Position numbers and translations under genes: made by a program
NCBI GenBank assembly: GCA_008638375.1
Contig: CM018035.1
Location: 28,431,807-28,495,806, forward strand
Direction of reading: 5' to 3'
Length of the DNA: 64,000 nt
Source of the DNA: Nyssa sinensis
Lineage: Eukaryota > Streptophyta > Magnoliopsida > Cornales > Nyssaceae
Part shown: one piece after another, positions 11,801-24,768 of the stretch
How the letters are laid out: each line of letters opens with the position of its first letter
How positions within the stretch are numbered: position 1 is the first letter of the stretch
The notes under the pieces: model-generated
The model's input: the letters and a program-made list of their open reading frames with translations, nothing else
Told to the model about the DNA's origin: nothing
Database searches by the model: none

Positions 11801-13675
11801 GTATGTCGTGAACTAATGGACCAGACCCTATGCAATGTATCAGACAGTGTATGGAATGTATGTGATTGTCTTTAAATGTCCTTTATTTCTTTATTATTTT
11901 ATTTCTTCTTATCTCGTTACTCGCGCCTCGGGTTCGCTGGAATTCGGGGCGTGACACCCTATCATTATGCCTATTCAACACTCTACCTTGAGTGCTTGTC
12001 CCCGTAGGTACGCCAACTTACAGACGCATGAATAGCATTAGGAGCTCAATTTTATATATCGTCTTTCCGAACGCTTCATCCTAAATATGATGGACCTTAT
12101 GATCAAATCACAACTCCGCATGTGAATAATATATCAAGATCATATTTCCACCCAGAATATAAAAATGTGGAATATTTCCCGTTCTTACATAAAGAACTAT
12201 TGCCTCTCTAGGCTCAATATAAAGATGTATAATAATCACATGATCAAGATATAGAATTCAAAATCAACAGTATTCACAACTAGAATAAATATCAGAATGT
12301 GAATCAAAAACATCTGAATGTATAAAGGATTACAAGTTTTGGCAGTAACAAGAAATAACTGTGTGACATGGCTAGAACTTTACCACATGCAGAGATTGGA
12401 TTTTACTTACCTCTTAACTATTCACCCTGCATGCAATCAAAGGTCAATTCACCTTTTCCTTGCCTTTAGATGTTCTTATTAATCAGGAAATATATATCTC
12501 AAATCAATGCTATATATATATATATATAGCCTATACTTTAACCCATTTCATATATCGATATCATAAGTATTTTTTTTGGTAAAAGAAACTCCATTATTGA
12601 GTCTGAAACGTCTAAGAAAATAGGTTTAGGCTTTTACGGATTTCTATTTGGACTTTTGTACTGAAGAGGGCAAAATGGTCATTTTGTACTTTTACGTGTC
12701 TTTATTTTTTGGGACCTATTTCCATAACTTGGACTCCACCGTTGAGTCCGAAAGGTCCAAAATAATAAAAATTGACTATTCATTTGGCTAATTTGGACAT
12801 CGGGATTATTTCCCTTAATTTAATTAGTTAAAATAATATTATATATTATTTTGGGCGGATAAGAACACATGTGCCATAATGGCACTGTGGCCTCCACGTG
12901 TGGCTTAAGTGCCTCCCCCTTACGCGTCTCACGTTCGACTCCTCGAGGTAGTAGGCCCCCTTATTTTTCTCTGTTTAATGACAGTCCCAACAACGGACAA
13001 TCCCCCTAACCTAGAATAGGATTATCTTATTCGAATTAGGTTTACCAAATTAACCTCCCTAACTCTGTAACCAATCAAGTCCAATTAGGTTTTAATTTAA
13101 AATATAACACGTTAGAAACGATGCAGTTTTGAACCAAAATAGACCCAAACGACGTAGTTTTGATATCACTGTTCACTGTTTTCTCTGTTGGGATTTCGTC
13201 ATCCTCTCTGGCACCGGTGACATTTTCTAATCATATCTCTTGCCAAACTTGATGTGGTTCGATCCCTTTTTTCCCGAGGATCCTAACCCTATAGTTAGTT
13301 TTTCAATTGACCCTTTCAAGCTTCACGAAAATCCAGCGAGACCCGATTTTTCGGTGGAAATAATTTTCGTACCATTTTAAACACTGATTTTGCCAAAGCT
13401 TTCTCCCCTTTCATTTCTGCACCCTAAGGGAACATTTTCCCATTGTTAAAAGAAAGAAAATCACATTAAATATTAGGGTATCGAAACCTGCAACTTGCAG
13501 TTTCTTGGCTATTCCTCCATGGTTTTCACTTTTAATTCTTCCTCTATGCTTCCCTTAATCTCTAGTTTATAAACCTAGCAATTATACAAGCTCTAACATG
13601 GATTTAAATGAAACTCAGAATTCAAATTTTAAAACCCTAAAAGACTCACCTGAGTTGAGCTTTTGGCTCGTAGGA
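7508..13675 (-). mobile_element. 5' LTR of E1, interrupted
   Basis: On the plus strand the LTR begins TGTCACGACTTGG at 7508 (its end in element orientation). It runs to 8318, is interrupted by the solo LTR 8319-11956, resumes at 11957/11962 and continues to 13675, where a plus-strand LTR starts. The promoter-side roughly 900 bp, present in the 3' LTR copy (4573-5478), is absent here, so this LTR was truncated by the event at 13676. Confidence 0.75.
8319..11956 (+). mobile_element. S1: solo LTR inserted in E1's LTR, target duplication CCCTA
   Basis: Comparison with the uninterrupted E1 copy at 2810-2840 shows exactly 3638 bp of extra DNA, starting TG and ending CGTGACA, flanked by CCCTA at 8314-8318 and 11957-11961. 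No primer site, purine tract or coding domain is found inside, so it is an LTR without interior: the product of LTR-LTR recombination. The conserved start motif GGTACCCCGACCCG lies about 50 bp in from the edge, so this copy has an extra leader compared with the sister LTRs. TG/TA-rich tracts at 8760-8920 are the counterpart of the CA/TA tracts in minus-strand copies. Short ORFs inside are not genes. Confidence 0.85.
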
Positions 13676-14012
13676 TGTAACACCCCGATCCAAAGAATGC
13701 TTGAACCTAAGACACGGTTTACGGGAATCTAACAAATGGTACATAAATTTTTACGAGGAAGGACCAAGGGTCAGAAAATATAAATATAAGCATATAGGAA
13801 TAAATAACTATATTATATGTCATAATTTTATAGTAATATATTTATAATTATATATGAACACAAGTGAATTACACACATTAAGTATATATTATGTGTGTGT
13901 AACCAAAATGCAATAATAAATATAAGTATATATATATATAAATGTAAGCTAATGTAACTATATATAATGCAAGTATATAGATATATTAAAGTATATATGT
14001 ACAACTGCCACA

Positions 14013-14048
<36 letters not shown>

Positions 14049-14985
14049 TGTTGTAAACTAAAGCAAATGAAAAATGAAAAGAAGAGAAATAGAATTAGAA
14101 AACCGTAGAAGCATGTGGAAGGCTGGAGAAAGATTGAGAAGAGAGGAGAGAGAGAAGCAGTGGCCATGCAACTGTAATGTTGTTCACCATGCAAACATGG
14201 AAGCCAATAGGTGGCAATGTCACTGACCTCAAGGTCGGTTTAAAAGAGAAATTAGGGGAGAGAGAGAGAATGAGTAATGCGTAGAAGTAGAGAGAGAAGC
14301 ACTGAAGAAAAGAGGAAAATTCTGAAAACTACAAGAGGAAGATATTTGAAAACAATCAATTGAAGCAGGTATACTTTCGGTTGAATTATGTTTTATATTT
14401 AAAGCATGTAAATACAAGGTCTTAATCTACATGTTATAAGCTTTAATTTGCAAAACTAATGAATGAAAATCGTGTAGAATCGAGTAAGAAATTTAGAATT
14501 ACAGGTTGAACAAAAATTCAAAAATGTTAGTGCAGGTCTGAATCAAAGTAAACCAAACCTAAATTTGTGTATTGGAACTTTAACCAGACTTTATTAGTGT
14601 TTCCAAAACACTAGCCCACGACCTAAAACCTAAAGGGAAGACCTTCAAAATCTGAGTTGCAGGTTTTGGTCATAAAACCCAGCCCTTGTTTTAGACACCT
14701 AAACCCGCTTTTGAGAATAGGGATTGAACCCCCATGTTATATAGGCCACGTTGAATCAAACCCCACTAGAAATGGTGATGAAATAAGGATTTATTATGGA
14801 GTTGCAAGTTCGGGTATCAAGTCTTAGATCGAGCATTTAGGTTAGTTTTAAAGTTTCAAATGAATGCCAAAAGATTGGCCAGACCTCCAGGAACGCATAT
14901 TACCCAAGAACAGAAGAAATCAGTGTTTAAAAACGCATGAAATTAGAAAAAATAAAACCCAGAAATTAGGGTAACAGATGATGGC
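13676..14985 (+). mobile_element. Tekay-like LTR, 5' part only, plus strand
   Basis: It begins TGTAACACCCCGATCC, the family start, immediately after TAGGA in E1's LTR. It contains the usual TA/CA-rich tracts (13920-14050) and a GA-rich stretch (14250-14300), and then stops where the Tat remnant begins. The 3' half of the LTR is not found adjacent. The right boundary is approximate (about 14930-14990). Confidence 0.6.
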
Positions 14986-15714
14986 TTTGAAAGCCCAACC
15001 ATCGGCTGCACAATAAATGACGCACCAACAGTCACCTTGAAAAACGAACAGACAGGGCGTATGAATTTTTAAAAATCACACAGCCCTAGTTGCTCGTTGA
15101 CATTGAACTAGGGCTTGGGGGGGGGGGGAGTAACTGATATACCACAAAATGACAGACCAATCCTCGTGCAACACGTGTGTCAACAGATCAATTAGGGGCT
15201 TAGTCATCCAAAACATGCCGAGCATTTAGAACAGACCTACAAAACTTAAAGGGTCGAGCACACGCCTATTAAGTAGAGCTACGGAGCCTACAGGTCCGAG
15301 CACGAGCCTCCAGAGCACTTTCCGCTATTCAGAGCTCATCACCGCCTTAAGATCTATCGAGCAGGGAATAAGGAAACAGTCTCCTACACGGAAACTGCCA
15401 CACATGGGTATCTCTATTTTTATACAATGTCCAACTTGGAAACTACCATCTCCGATAATCAAATCCCTACTTTCATGGCTCCAAATCCTAATCAACTTAG
15501 GAAAGCCCCCATCTATAAATTAAACCCTAAAGGTACGCTTTATTTTCTATGCTCATTCTTTGGCTTACATTACAGTTTTTTCAATTCAGTTTATTAACTT
15601 AAGCATCAGAGCGGCTACCGCTAGAGCCAATTCGGTGGTCCTCTGATCGTCTTCTTGAGTGTTCTTCAGGTCGCATAAGGTCAAAATTGGCTACAGCCAA
15701 AAAAGGCAGCATCA
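14986..15714 (+). mobile_element. T1: 5'-truncated Tat element (end of interior, polypurine tract, 3' LTR)
   Basis: The last 150 bp of interior match the T3 element just before its 3' LTR (shared run CAATAAATG near 15012 and 46523). A purine tract with 12 Gs (15117-15128) is followed by TAAC and the LTR start TGATATACCA at 15135. The LTR runs to GGCAGCATCA at 15714 (580 bp), with a TATAAAT at 15514-15520 and the GAGCGGCTACCGC segment typical of this family near 15609. Everything upstream (Gag to integrase) is lost. Confidence 0.75.
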
Positions 15715-17637
15715 CTTCCTATATGTCATTTGGGCTTAAGCCCTTACATCACAAAATACGCCCCAAGGGCCATATGTAGTTCAAGGTTCTCTTCCCCTCC
15801 TTTCTCCTAGACTTCATCAAGTCTTATGTACCAGGAGCGTCATCTGTAATATGATATCTCACGAATGGGTTAGCGCAACTACTAGTATGACACAGTGCTA
15901 ATGCAAGGAACAAAAGTAAGGTGTGGCATGTGCAAGTGTACATTCATTTCTACATACCTCTCTAATCATCCATACAGTGTAATGGTAATGTTCATAACGC
16001 ATTCATACAAACCCTATATCACATCCATGAATTCATCCATACGATGTAATGGAAATATGCATGACACACCCACGCAACTCTATGCCACACCCATGTCTCA
16101 TTTATGGATCGTTCCCGATGGACCCTAAGTACCAATTTCCCGTTCACAGATCGCATCCGTTGGATACTAGGCACCAATGCAATGGCCAATTTTGAGTTTT
16201 TCACCACAAGATCTACACCCTCATAATGCATAACACCACGTGCTCAACCTATACTATGCTTTCAAGAATCACACCATGCCAATGTGCCTTGATTCCACCA
16301 TGCAATAATGGAGTCTCAATGAAGCATTTTACCAACACATGTAGCATGCTTTAAATAATGCATTTCACTTAAAGCAACAATAATATTTGAATCACCAAAA
16401 TTCTTTCACATGTATGTCTGCTATACATAATCAATTTAAACACCTCAAATCACATATTCACAATCTTTATAACTCTCCAAGAACATAAATCATGTACAAC
16501 ACTAACACATAGAACAAATCATAACTCCAAAGAACAACAAAGAACACAAGCACATAAACAATCAACTCCAGGTTTTGTTTCAAAGAAACCATTTTCTATG
16601 TGATCGTCTAACATCAAATAAACATATGATTCATTCAATCAACATACAAATCATTCCTAAACTTAATCATATTCCTTACTTAGCAAAATATCATACCTGA
16701 TAAGATTTGCCTCAACCTTAGGGAGTTGTGCCCGCTACGCAGTCAAACCAACCGGTGATAATGCAGTCCTCTTACTGTATCTGTCTAGAAGATCAAACCA
16801 CCTTCTCCTTTCCTTTCGGTGTTCCTAAGATTCACAAAATATGTCTCAGTTTATCTTCACAGAAATTTATGTTATTCATAAAATTTTATGTCTCTTTACT
16901 ATTGGTATCTCTTTTACTTGAATAGACTCTACCATTGAATCTAGAACGTCGAACAAAGTCGATTTAGGCTTTCGCGGAATTCAATTCGGACATCTGTACT
17001 AAAAAGGGCAAAATGGTCATTTTACACTTTTACAGGTTCTTACTTCTCGAGACATTTTTTCACAAATTGGACTCCATGGTTGAGTCCGAAATGCTTGAAA
17101 TAATAAAAATTCACTATTCTTTTATTTTAATCGGAGTTCGTTTGATTACTTTTTGAATTAGGGACATTTTGGTAATTTTCTTTTATTTTTAATTAATTTA
17201 TTAAATTAATTTTTTATTCTGGGGGTCATTTCGTAATTGACCATAAATTCTAGGTCTGAATTCAATTTCTAAGACTTTTGGGTTAAATAAGAATTTTTTA
17301 TTTTTCTATTCTAGATCAGAATAGCCAAACAGTGGCTAACCTTCAAAACTAGAATAAGATATTCCTATTCCCAAATCAATTTTCAATTTAATTTCTTAAG
17401 CCCATAGCCAAACACTCCCAATTCCCTTTTAATTTATAACATAAAATGACACAGCTTTGGGTATCTAATACCTGCAGGTGGGTCGGATCTAACCTAACCG
17501 GTCTAGCCCAAACCCAAGGCCCTAAACAGTTCCTTCTTCTCCGATTATCCGGTAGGGTTCCAGTGGATCTCCGGCGTCTTCTCCGACGCCGGCGACCCTG
17601 TTTCGATCATTTTCAACCCTTTTTTCAATGTGGTTTC

Positions 17638-18265
17638 TGTGATATCCTGACCCGGGACATGACACGTTTATCGAGGTCAATCGACTGAATAGTGTAATGT
17701 GAGCTGTTTGAGCTCTATATCATAGTATTTCATGGAACCAAACGATTGAGTGAAGTGAAGGGTTTGCTTAGTATACCTAGTGTCGGGCAACACCGGAGCA
17801 CCTTAAGATCTAACATCGTAATGCGTGCATGCACGTATTCCCATGCACGAACATATTTCTCAGACACGTAGGATATCAAAAATCAGTGTATGCATGCACT
17901 GTTATAAATGGATATATATGCATGTATATGGATGTACTTTCATGTATAAAGATATGTATTTTATATGTGTATAAATAAATACATATAGTATAATGTATAT
18001 TATGTATATATATGTATATGTACACATAATACATGTATATATATAGATAGAAAATATCAAAGAAAAGACAAAAGGAGAAAGGTGGCAATGAGTGTGTGCA
18101 TCAATGTGTGTGTGTGTGCTTGAGTGTGTTTGGGAAACACACCAACCGACCTTGGTAAGGGTGGTGTATGTATATATGTAAGTATATGTATATATATATA
18201 TATATATGAGGGTGCGTGGATGGTTAGGGTTTAATGAACGGTTCACTACAGTCAAGGCTGACTAC

Positions 18266-18301
<36 letters not shown>

Positions 18302-21142
18302 CGGTGGAATGTCTCTCTCTATATATATATATATTTACGGGTTTGTGAGTTGAGAGGTTAGAAAAGAAAGGGAAGGATCAGGAACTGAAGGGGAGAAGAA
18401 GAGATAGAAGTTAAAGGAAGCATAGGGTTCAGAGAGAGGGTCACCGAGGACAAAACCAAGAAACCCAAGTAAGAAATCATGCTTCTGTCCTTACAAATTA
18501 AGCATGATATTAAGATGTTAATAGTAGGGACTGAATCACTATAAAATAAGGAACATTTAGCAAAAGGAATCACTTCAAATGGTTGAGAATCCAGGTAGGA
18601 AAACGGAGTGGCAGGTCTTGTGATAATTCAGGTTCCATGGGTTTTGTGTTTTAAAAATCTATTTAAGTGATGAGGAACTGATCCTCTATCATACAGGAAT
18701 AATTTAGAGACAAATCTGGGTTAAAACAGTCAAAGAATATGCATGGAAACTGAGGAATTCAGTCGCCGAAAACTGGGAAAAAGAAATGAGGGAAACTGTA
18801 GTTTCTTAGGTTTAAAATTGTCCAAATGACGGCTTAAAACGGTGGGATTGATTTGGCATGAAAAGATATGAAAAACAGTAAAAATTAGACATAAAAATTG
18901 TAAAAACAGTGGCTAGGGTTTACTGTTCCAGCGACCATGTACGAAAAAATGATCGGGGAAGATGACCGGAATGTCGCGGGCATTTCGGGTTAAAACGGAA
19001 CCGGGTCTGGGTTCGGATTGGGTTGGGACCCGACCGGAGATAAAAAAAGGGTAAGACTATACTGTGTCGTGTTAAAAATTGAAATTAAATGGAATTTGGC
19101 TTGTTTGGCCATAGGGATAGGAAATTGAAATTGGGTTTGGGTGTAACCGAACCGTGGATAGGGTAGACCAAGGGGATATCTTATTCCGGCTTTTAGAGGT
19201 ATACTGAACCGGTTGGTTCAGAGGAGGATCGGACCGGTTTAGGGTTTCTAGCCGTGAACCCATTGGTTCAGACTGGAACTTAGGGAAATTATAAACTGAC
19301 CCCAGATATTTTAGGAAATTATACAAAGGCCCAACAGAAAATTTATAAAATATTTCTTTTATTTCAAAAATACCCCTAATTCAAATATAGGTGAAACGAA
19401 GTCCAAACGAGGCAAATGAATAGTCAATATTTATTATTTCGACCATTCCGGACTCAACCGTGGAGTCCAATTTGTGAAAAGAGGTCTCGAGAAGTGAGAA
19501 CCCGTAAAAGCACAAATGACCATTTTACCCTTTATAGTAACGATGCCCAAATTAAACATATGAATAGTGTATTTTAACTATCTCGAACATCCTAAGACCA
19601 ACGGTGAGGTCCGTTTAGCAAGACGAGGTCCCAAAAAAATAAAAATACCCGTAAAAGTGCAAAATGACCATTTTGCCCTTTTTAGTACAGAAGTCCGAAT
19701 TGAATTCCGCGAAAGCCTAAATCGACTTTGTTCGACATTCCGGATTCAATAGTAGAGTCTATTTAAGTAAAAGAGAAACTAATAGTAAAAAGGCATAAAA
19801 TTTTATGAATAGCATAACTCATGAAAAGGTAAACTGAGATATATTGTCTATCGATGAATAGGGATTTCAAAGAAGAAAAAACAGTGACTTGAGTTTATTG
19901 TGAAAGAACAGAAACGGTTTAAGAGGTAAGTAATTTCTGATCTCTATACTTGTTACATTCCAAGCCATGTCAACAGTTTTTCCTATATCACTTATTATAC
20001 TCCATACATACCAGAACGTTTATCAAGTCCACATTGATATTGCTTTATCTTGTGGAAAGTGTTTATTGACTGTTGTATATCTTGATCATGATTTCTGTAC
20101 GCTCTGTACATAGGCCTCAAGGGGCAAGATCTCAGCAGCCAGTTTATATTGGCCTGTTCAGGCAATAGTTTCTTTTCGCTGCTGAGATAGTGTTATTGCA
20201 TTTAATGTTTATTGGATTTGGCATGATCTTGATATATTATATTGTAGCCGGATTTGTGCTCAGTCACAAACTCCATCTGATGCTTACTAGACCTACGGGT
20301 CGAGAAAACAGAATAAAAAATGGTATTTAAAATGGCAGCTAAACTGGGATCTGCGAGGCGAGTACTGAACCAACGGGTTAGTGCTTGGCTAAGAGATCGA
20401 GGAAAAAAAGGAGAATAAAATGAATTAAGGGGTATGCCGGGCCCCCAAGTTAAAGTGCATCCACATTGTTGTTATCAGTATCTCTTGTTGATTATCATAG
20501 CTTGATCATGTTATACCATTATGAATGATCATGAGATTTCATAGCTTTTTGAGTGCATATGATTATACTTGAGACAGCTCATGACTGTAGCTTGTATGAT
20601 TATATTATCAGACAGATTTCATTGCTTTATCATTTGAGTTTCTATCATTTGATATTGAGTTCTATATTCATTGACTGGCTAGCACATCTGCATTTATCCT
20701 AGTTCTTTTATGGATAATGCTTTCTATATTCATGTACACATGGCAGAGCAAAGGAGAATTACTTATTGCGCTTTAGTTAGCTCACCCCAAACTTACCCCT
20801 CTTTCAGGAAATGAAGCTATAGAAGAGCAGTAACAGTCAGTTAGATAGTAGTGGACATTACTTTTGAAGTTGTAAGTGTAATACTTAGTACAGACAGTCT
20901 TGTAGCTCTCCCATGTTATCCACGTCTTGGGGATGAACAGTTGTATTAAGGAATTTTGTATTCCGCATTTTGTAAAACATTATATAAATTACATGCAACT
21001 TTTATTTATTTTATTCCACATTTAGTTGTTACATGTTAGTAGCACTGATTGTGTAGCAAGTTGAGACCCTTGGTTCAACAAGCAGCGTCGGATCGGGTGC
21101 ACGACACGAGATCCGTATAGGGTGAGGTATCGGGTCGTGACA
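17638..21142 (+). mobile_element. S2: solo LTR, target duplication GTTTC
   Basis: 3505 bp beginning TGTGATATCCTGACCC and ending GGTCGTGACA, flanked by GTTTC at 17633-17637 and 21143-21147. The host minus-strand LTR is continuous across it. No interior, primer site or coding domain. The internal modular block (about 19430-19760) is present in two copies. This is the cleanest reference copy of the family's LTR in the window. Confidence 0.9.
18269..18297. repeat. (GA)n microsatellite in S2
   Basis: About 14 GA repeats in the promoter-proximal half of the S2 LTR, matching the CT tracts of minus-strand copies. Confidence 0.9.
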
Positions 21143-21994
21143 GTTTCCCTTAGATTTTCATAAGCTTCTCATATTCAACATTTTTTTTTATTTGGACCAC
21201 TCAAACTCCACGAATAGAGAGTCAAACAGCTCCAGTCGATTTTCTGGCCAAGCCTATATTTCCATTTTTGTGGATTCAAGGTTACTGCTTTCACTTTAAT
21301 TTAATCCTGACCGTTTTCTGCACCATTGAGGATCAGTTCCTCATGGTTTAAATGGGGTTTAAAGCATGTAAACTTCTGAAACCCGATTATCCAACAAACC
21401 TGCAACTAGGTCTAGTTCTTCCATTTCTTAACCATTCTAATTGATTATTTTTGCAACAAAATCCTTTTCACATGCTCTACAAGGCCCTACAATCATAACT
21501 AACTATCATACTTTAAAAATTTTAAAACAGAAACCACATGGAACTCATCTATTTTTTGATTTTCTCCTTCCTCTCTTTGATTTCCTTCTTGGCTTAGCTT
21601 CTAAACCCTTTTGAACCTCCCAATTTTTCTCCTTCTTTGGTTCTTGCTTTCTCTCTAATCACACACACGCACATATTTATGTACACCTAACTGCTCTCTC
21701 TCTCTCTCTCCTTTGATTTTTCTCTCTCTATATCAGACCTGCCTCACTATCATCATCAAGTCTGTCTTGTACACTCACACACTCTTTCAAATTCAGAACC
21801 CACACAATCACACGCAACACTCATATACATATATATACATATATATATATGTATATACACATGTGACAGCACACACATACACAACCTTTCTCACCCGCTC
21901 ACCCACTGCTTTCCTTTCCTTTTACCTCTTTTCTGACTTCCTCCCTGTTTCCTTCCTATTCTTCTTATTCACATTAAATGGTTGATTGTGTTTT

Positions 21995-21997
<3 letters not shown>

Positions 21998-22029
<32 letters not shown>
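21998..22029. repeat. (AT)n microsatellite
   Basis: About 16 AT dinucleotides in the minus-strand LTR, next to CA-rich repeats; a likely variable-length tract. Confidence 0.9.
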
Positions 22030-22034
<5 letters not shown>

Positions 22035-22533
22035 TACACACACATACCAAACACACTCACTCTCACTCACACACACGGCTAACACCACAAACACCCACAC
22101 ACTTGCATGCTGTGTGTGTATTTATATATATATATATATAAATATTTGTACATTATATACATATATTACTTTATGTATACATGTACATATACACTTACTA
22201 TACATATATTTATACTAAGTTTATACATGTATATACCCTCACTTATACATATGTACACACATTTTTATTCACACTCACATACACTCATTTTTGAAGATCT
22301 ATACACACATGCATACGTACACATGCATGTGTCTGCACACGTGCACGCTTTACGGTACTCAACTCCGAGTCGCTTGGTATTGACTATAGGAATCGAAACC
22401 ATTCACATTCCAAAATTGTTCAATTCATTTAATATCATAAAATAGAGCTTTAATAGCTCAGGTTACATTTGGGTACTTCGTTACTTAACCGATTTACCTC
22501 GGTTTACGTGTTATCCCAGGTCAGGGTATTACA

Positions 22534-24768
22534 AATAATGCTCTACCGACAAAACAAAAACAAAAATCTACTCTCATTTTTCAGGTCTTTACAAGAGTTA
22601 AGTTCATTGGTGTTTTTATAAGTTGGTTGTATGATTTACATGCTTGATGTTAGAAAACCACCTAGCATATAATTGCTTTGAAAACCTAGAGTTGATACTT
22701 TATGTACTTGTGTATTCTTTGAGAATTTGATAAAGTTATAAACATATGACATGAATATATGTATAATTGATTGTATTATAGCATATATTCATGTAGACAA
22801 AGTCTTATAGTTTGAAAGTTATGGTTTACTTAATGTATGATACTTTGTGTACTTGTATATTCTTTGAGAATTTGGCAAAGTTATGAACATGTAACATGAC
22901 ATGTATAATTGATTGGATTATAACCTATGTTCATGTAGGTGAATTCTTGTAGTTTGAAAGTTATGGTTTGCATAATGTATGATGCATGATTTAAGGCACA
23001 CCCCATGTGTTTGATAAAATGCCTCATAGAAATTGCATGGTAAAATCAAGGCATATTGGCATATTATGAATCTTTGGAAACATGGAGTGTGTTTAGCACT
23101 TTGGTGTTATGCATTATGTGGGTGTAGATCCTATGGTGAAAACCCAAAATCTAGCCAAATGAGTGGTATTTGCATTCCAACGGGAGCGGACCGTGAAACG
23201 AGACATGGGTTGGGCATAGAGTTACATGTGTGTGTCATACACATTGCCATTGCATTGCATTAGTGAATTGGAAGGTTTATAACTTACAAATGTTTACTTT
23301 GCACATGCCACAACTTACCTTTATTTTTTGTTTAGCATTATGTCATACAAGCCGTCGCATTTGCCCTACTTGGGATTACATTTTTTAGATGAGACTCCTG
23401 GCACATGAGACTTGATGAAGTCTTGAAGCTTGGAAGGGAAACATGGGCTTTGAACTATATTTGGCCTAAAGCCTATATTTTGCACGTAGGGGCATAAGGC
23501 CTATGAAGTTTATTTCATGTTTAAAGTTTAGACCTTGTGTAAGTTATAAACTTAATTTTATGTTGGATTGTATGTAATTGTGTATTGAATGTGAATGAGG
23601 AGCATGGAGCTACATGTAGTTACTTGTTTTTGAAATATGATTGTGGATATTAAAAATATAAAATTATACAAATAAATATTCTATTAGGTGTTGTTATTGG
23701 TGTTGAGGAGGAGGAAGAGGAGGAATGGGATGAAAAAAAAAGGTCAATAAACAAAGGAGACTACAGTGAAAATTTTCAAAAATAGCAACTAGGTTAAGTG
23801 GAATAGGAGAGCATGCCTAGATTTTCTAAGTAGGAAATCAAATGAATTAAGAGGAAAAAGAAATGTAAAGAAATGAAAATAGGGGCAAATTAGTTCAAAA
23901 TTACTTAAGGTCGAAAAATAAGAGAAAAAGAGTAAAATGGTCATTTTACATGTTATAGGGTCCCACACCAAGTTTGGTGATGAAATAAATCTAAATGGGT
24001 ACAAAAATGTCAAAAAATCAAATTTTGGGCCAAGGCCCAACAGAATAGTAGTAGGTTGCCCAGCCCCGCGCGTGTGCCTGTGTCTAGTTATCCTCCTCCG
24101 CGAGTGCTGCTTGCCCTGCGCCTGCCCCACGCGCACCTACAACCATATGCATGCCATGACATGCCCTTCAAGGCCATTCACTTCTATGTTAGACACCACA
24201 TTTTGGAGCCCCCTTTTAGGCCACTTTTGACCATTATACCAAGTCATGTTGGGCACCTTGTTAGGACACATTTTAGTCACTATTCAAGGCAATGTTTAGC
24301 CACTTCCTTATATTACTTTAGGTATGATTTTTTACCTATCCTTGATCTATGCCTTAGGAAATTTTTAGCCTACTTTAGCCATCAATTTGAGCCACCTTGG
24401 GCAAACCTTTGTGGTTAGATTTTACCCATGTCCTAGGTTATATTTGGTCAACCTTCTAAGTTGTTTTTGAACAATAGTTGGGGCCATTTTGGGCCATTGT
24501 TTCAAAGCGCATTAGAGACATTTTTGGGGCTATCTTGGAGGTCATGCTTGGACATGACTTAGACTATTTTTGGCCATCGGTTAAGGAGGTATTTAACTAG
24601 TATTTGGAATTCATCTTGGATGAGTCTAGTTAGCATTTTTCATTCTTAATTTTAAAAAACATGGAGAAATTAATATTAAATCAATTAAATCAATTCAATT
24701 GTATTTAATTAATTCTTTTTACTTCATTTTCAATCATTCCCTAGGTTTTGAAAATTTGGGGCGTGACA
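22534..24768 (+). mobile_element. Tekay-like LTR, 3' part, plus strand, abutting copia RT
   Basis: The right edge reads GGGGCGTGACA at 24768, followed without gap by copia RT sequence, so this LTR landed in a copia coding region. Segments at 23030-23560 parallel 11340-11800 of S1 in the same orientation (the CCTATGGTGAAAACCCAAAAT stretch near 23131). The 5' part and its TG start are missing. It includes a 145-bp tandem duplication at 22694. Confidence 0.65.
22694..22982. repeat. tandem duplication of a 145-bp segment
   Basis: GATACTTT...AATGTAT occurs at 22694-22838 and again at 22839-about 22982, with scattered substitutions and small indels. The divergence shows it is not recent. Confidence 0.8.

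Larger units (their letters stand above)
2528..13675 (-). mobile_element. E1: gag-only, non-autonomous LTR retrotransposon, minus strand, with nested insertions
   Basis: Seen: two copies of the same long LTR in the same orientation (2528-5478 and 7508-13675) flank a 2.03-kb interior. Reading on the minus strand, the 5' LTR ends CGTGACA, four bases later comes a perfect tRNA-Met primer site TGGTATCAGAGC, then a zinc-knuckle Gag-derived ORF, and finally a purine tract touching the 3' LTR. No protease, RT, RNase H or integrase is present in the interior. Without nested DNA each LTR is about 3.4-3.5 kb. The left LTR is interrupted by the insertion ending at 2527, the right one by the solo LTR 8319-11956 and by another LTR from 13676. 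The outer target duplication cannot be checked. Inference: a non-autonomous derivative of a Tekay/Del-like chromovirus. Confidence 0.75.
15715..22533 (-). mobile_element. Tekay-like LTR, minus strand, interrupted by S2
   Basis: Two segments, 15715-17637 and 21143-22533, form one minus-strand LTR. Its start (right edge) reads TGTAATACCCTGACC in reverse at 22533. Its left edge lacks the TGTCAC terminus and about 100 bp, apparently cut by the T1 remnant. Segments such as 15880-15920 are reverse-complementary to 11600-11700 of S1. A long TA tract and CA repeats fill 21660-22340. Confidence 0.7.

Noticed and set aside
23030..23263. Cys-rich short protein
   Set aside because: The stretch is collinear with non-coding LTR sequence near 11300-11550, so the frame is chance.
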